The translations under genes were made by a program, and so were the position numbers. A stretch of 64,000 nucleotides of DNA. Origin: Antrihabitans cavernicola. Its GTDB lineage: Bacteria; Actinomycetota; Actinomycetes; Mycobacteriales; Mycobacteriaceae. The DNA lies in NCBI RefSeq assembly GCF_008297975.1, contig NZ_VLNY01000001.1, positions 310,001-374,000 of the forward strand, read 5' to 3'. Of this stretch, positions 62,537-64,000 are shown in pieces. Below the pieces are notes generated by a model, which saw only the letters and a program-made list of their open reading frames with translations, was not told the origin of the DNA and did not search any database. Every line of letters begins with the position of its first letter. The stretch's first letter is position 1.

Positions 62537-63456
62537 AGGTCCGCCCGCCCTTCCCGTAGTTCGGCCAGCCACTGCGAGTCCGGAGCATCCGACGGTGGCG
62601 CGGTGCCGAATTCGTTTGCTGCAGGCCATGATCCCAGGAACCGAACGCTTGCTGCCATGCGGTGCAACGCCTTCAACGCCTCACCGACGGCCGCGTCGTC
62701 GATGTGCCCGATGCAGTCGAGGTAGAAGCGGTAGGTGCCGATGCCGGTTCTGGTCGGCCGCGACTCGATTCGGGTCAGATCGATTCCGCGCGTGGCGAAC
62801 TCGGCGAACGCACCGAACAACGAGCCTGGCTCGTTAGGCAGTTCGAGGACGATCGACGTGCGATCGGATCCCGTCACCGCCGGTGCTCGACGCGGTTTGG
62901 TGACGTGAACGAAGCGGGTGCGTGCACCCTCGTAGTCGACGACGCCCGAGGCCAACGACTCCAGACCCAGCCGCTCCCCCGCCAACGCCGTCGACACCGC
63001 CGCGTCGGCGAGGCCGTTCGCGACGTCCTCGGCCGCGGCGGCATTCGATGCCGCGTACCGCACCTCGACGTCCGGCAACTCACGTTCGAGCCACAGCCGC
63101 ACCTGCGCGGCCGCGACCGGATAGGCGCAGATGGTGCGGACGTCGGTCAACGCGGTGCCCGACTTGGCGACGATAGAAAAGCTCACGTCCAAGTCGATTT
63201 CGGCAACGATCTGCAGGCGCGCGCTCATCGCCAACGAATCCAATGTCGCTGGAATGGAGCCTTCGATGGAACTCTCGATCGGGACCACCGCACCGTCGAC
63301 ATCGCCGGCCCGAACCAGCTCCAACGCGGCAGGCTGACTGGCGGCGGTGACACGTTCGACGGTGCCGTCGAACGCACCGGCCGTCTCCAACCCGGCCAGT
63401 GCCATCTCGGTGAAAGTTCCGGACGGTCCGAAATACGCGATCCGCTGCACGCTCAC
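62533..63456 (-). CDS. pheA: Prephenate dehydratase
   Basis: Converts prephenate to phenylpyruvate in phenylalanine synthesis. The 307-residue product has the dehydratase domain (RIAYFGPSGTFTEMAL; GAVVPIESSIEGSIPATLDSLA; the catalytic Thr in GARTRFVHV near ~185) and a C-terminal ACT domain with the regulatory phenylalanine motif (VLELPNEPGSLFGAFAEFATRGIDLTRIESRP). Start is GTG 63456 or 63450; neither has a ribosome site, and TAACCT seven bases before 63450 hints at a leaderless transcript. First of a two-gene operon and divergent from the MFS gene. Confidence 0.92.
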   Translation of the reverse strand: MSVQRIAYFGPSGTFTEMALAGLETAGAFDGTVERVTAASQPAALELVRAGDVDGAVVPIESSIEGSIPATLDSLAMSARLQIVAEIDLDVSFSIVAKSGTALTDVRTICAYPVAAAQVRLWLERELPDVEVRYAASNAAAAEDVANGLADAAVSTALAGERLGLESLASGVVDYEGARTRFVHVTKPRRAPAVTGSDRTSIVLELPNEPGSLFGAFAEFATRGIDLTRIESRPTRTGIGTYRFYLDCIGHIDDAAVGEALKALHRMAASVRFLGSWPAANEFGTAPPSDAPDSQWLAELREGRADL

Positions 63457-63496
63457 GAGGTTACGCAATGATGGGCCTCGCGTTGACGACCGTCGA

Positions 63497-64000
63497 GTGA
63501 ACGCGGTTGGATCAGCCGTGAACTCGAGCCGTAGCAGGTGGTCGGTACTGATCGCCTACGCGTCCGTTGCGGCGGCCTCGCAGACCTTGTGGCTGACCTA
63601 TGCGCCCGTCACCACGGTCGCGGCGGATCACTACGGAGTGTCTATCGGTGCGATCGGGTGGCTCGCCAACATCGAACCACTGCTCTACGTTCTGCTTGCG
63701 CTGCCCGCGGGTTTGTTGCTGGACAGGTCGTTTCGCTCGTCGCTCGCGGCAGGCGCCATCCTTTCGGCGATCGGTGCGATCGTCCGCCTGCTCGGCGACG
63801 ATTATTCGTGGGCGCTGATCGGTCAGCTGATCGCGGCTGTTGCGCAGCCGTTGCTGCTCAGTGCGATCGCGAAGGTCGCTCGCGAATACCTGACCGAGAA
63901 GGATCGTCCGGCCGGGATCGCGCTGGGCGCCTGCAGCCTCACCGCAGGACAATTGCTGGCAATCGTGTTGGGCGCGGCGCTGTCCGCCCCGGACCAGATT
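63497..64000 (+). CDS. MFS transporter (3' end outside window)
   Basis: The first ~168 residues of a major facilitator protein run off the right edge: helix 1 VLIAYASVAAASQTLWLTYAP, helix 2 ending in VLLALPAGLLLDRSFRSSLAAGAIL (loop 2-3 motif) and helices 3-5. Start is GTG 63497 or the in-frame GTG 63518; neither has a strong ribosome site. It is divergent from pheA with about 40 bases between. Substrate unknown. Confidence 0.75.
   Translation, partial: MNAVGSAVNSSRSRWSVLIAYASVAAASQTLWLTYAPVTTVAADHYGVSIGAIGWLANIEPLLYVLLALPAGLLLDRSFRSSLAAGAILSAIGAIVRLLGDDYSWALIGQLIAAVAQPLLLSAIAKVAREYLTEKDRPAGIALGACSLTAGQLLAIVLGAALSAPDQI

Overview
The window is a 64 kb piece of a high-GC actinobacterial chromosome. 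It comes from a mycolic-acid-containing organism of the Nocardiaceae/Mycobacteriales, most likely a Rhodococcus or close relative. This rests on galactan synthesis genes (glfT2, glf), secreted LGFP-repeat proteins, a PE/PPE/EspG trio, a 13E12-type DUF222/HNH gene and many GTG starts. The conserved backbone follows, as I recall it, the Mycobacterium tuberculosis H37Rv order Rv3808c-Rv3838c: glfT2, glf, LGFP amidase, Cof-type HAD phosphatase, acyltransferases, MBL-Rieske protein, serS, septum-formation protein, small zincin, phosphoglycerate-mutase-like phosphatase, pheA. Between these anchors sits accessory DNA rich in regulators paired with enzymes or transporters.

Layout. 1-2.8 kb: galactan genes (minus strand). 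2.9-13.7 kb: accessory regulators with targets (MerR-TipAS, TetR with a P450 and a deazaflavin-type oxidoreductase, a SRPBCC-acyl-CoA ligase fusion, VOC and SRPBCC proteins, a DUF222/HNH protein, a MarR/flavin monooxygenase pair). 13.7-21 kb: APC permease, secreted lipase, and two divergent cell-wall proteins (SpoIID-LGFP and amidase-LGFP). 21-31.3 kb: HAD phosphatase, EEP-family protein, NCS1 permease, broken GNAT, two glycosyltransferases, DUF885 peptidase-like protein, FadR-type regulator with a fatty acid hydroxylase. 31.3-37.5 kb: broken YjbR/MmcQ gene, ArsR-SRPBCC operon, DapB-like and SDR oxidoreductases, aromatic hydroxylase, two acyltransferases. 37.5-47.6 kb: two paralogous lipoproteins, MBL-Rieske protein, MarR/ABC exporter pair, HAD, DMT transporter, a deletion scar joining two gene remnants, zinc metallopeptidase, disrupted MFS gene. 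47.6-52.5 kb: secreted DUF4185 protein, MFS, MTA/purine phosphorylase, dicarboxylate symporter. 52.8-64 kb: serS, ankyrin protein, septum-formation protein, zincin, PE-PPE-EspG, terminator, YtrA-type GntR with DUF1648 protein, a repeat-flanked AbiEi/DUF559-like gene, secreted protein, phosphatase, pheA, partial MFS.

Regulatory pattern. Several regulators sit beside near-perfect palindromes that overlap their promoters. At least five genes have a -10-like hexamer exactly six bases before the start codon, which predicts leaderless transcripts. Four loci show recent decay: GNAT frameshift, YjbR internal deletion, MFS nonsense codon, and a deletion joining a kinase remnant to a MarR-like remnant.

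The most unusual structures are (i) a single gene bracketed by ~60-bp imperfect direct repeats with inverted ends (60175-61263), (ii) a PE-PPE-EspG cassette with no ESX machinery in view, and (iii) a MerR-TipAS gene with a strong internal ribosome binding site. I found no tRNA, rRNA, CRISPR array, insertion sequence or prophage. All family calls come from reading the translations; no database search was run.
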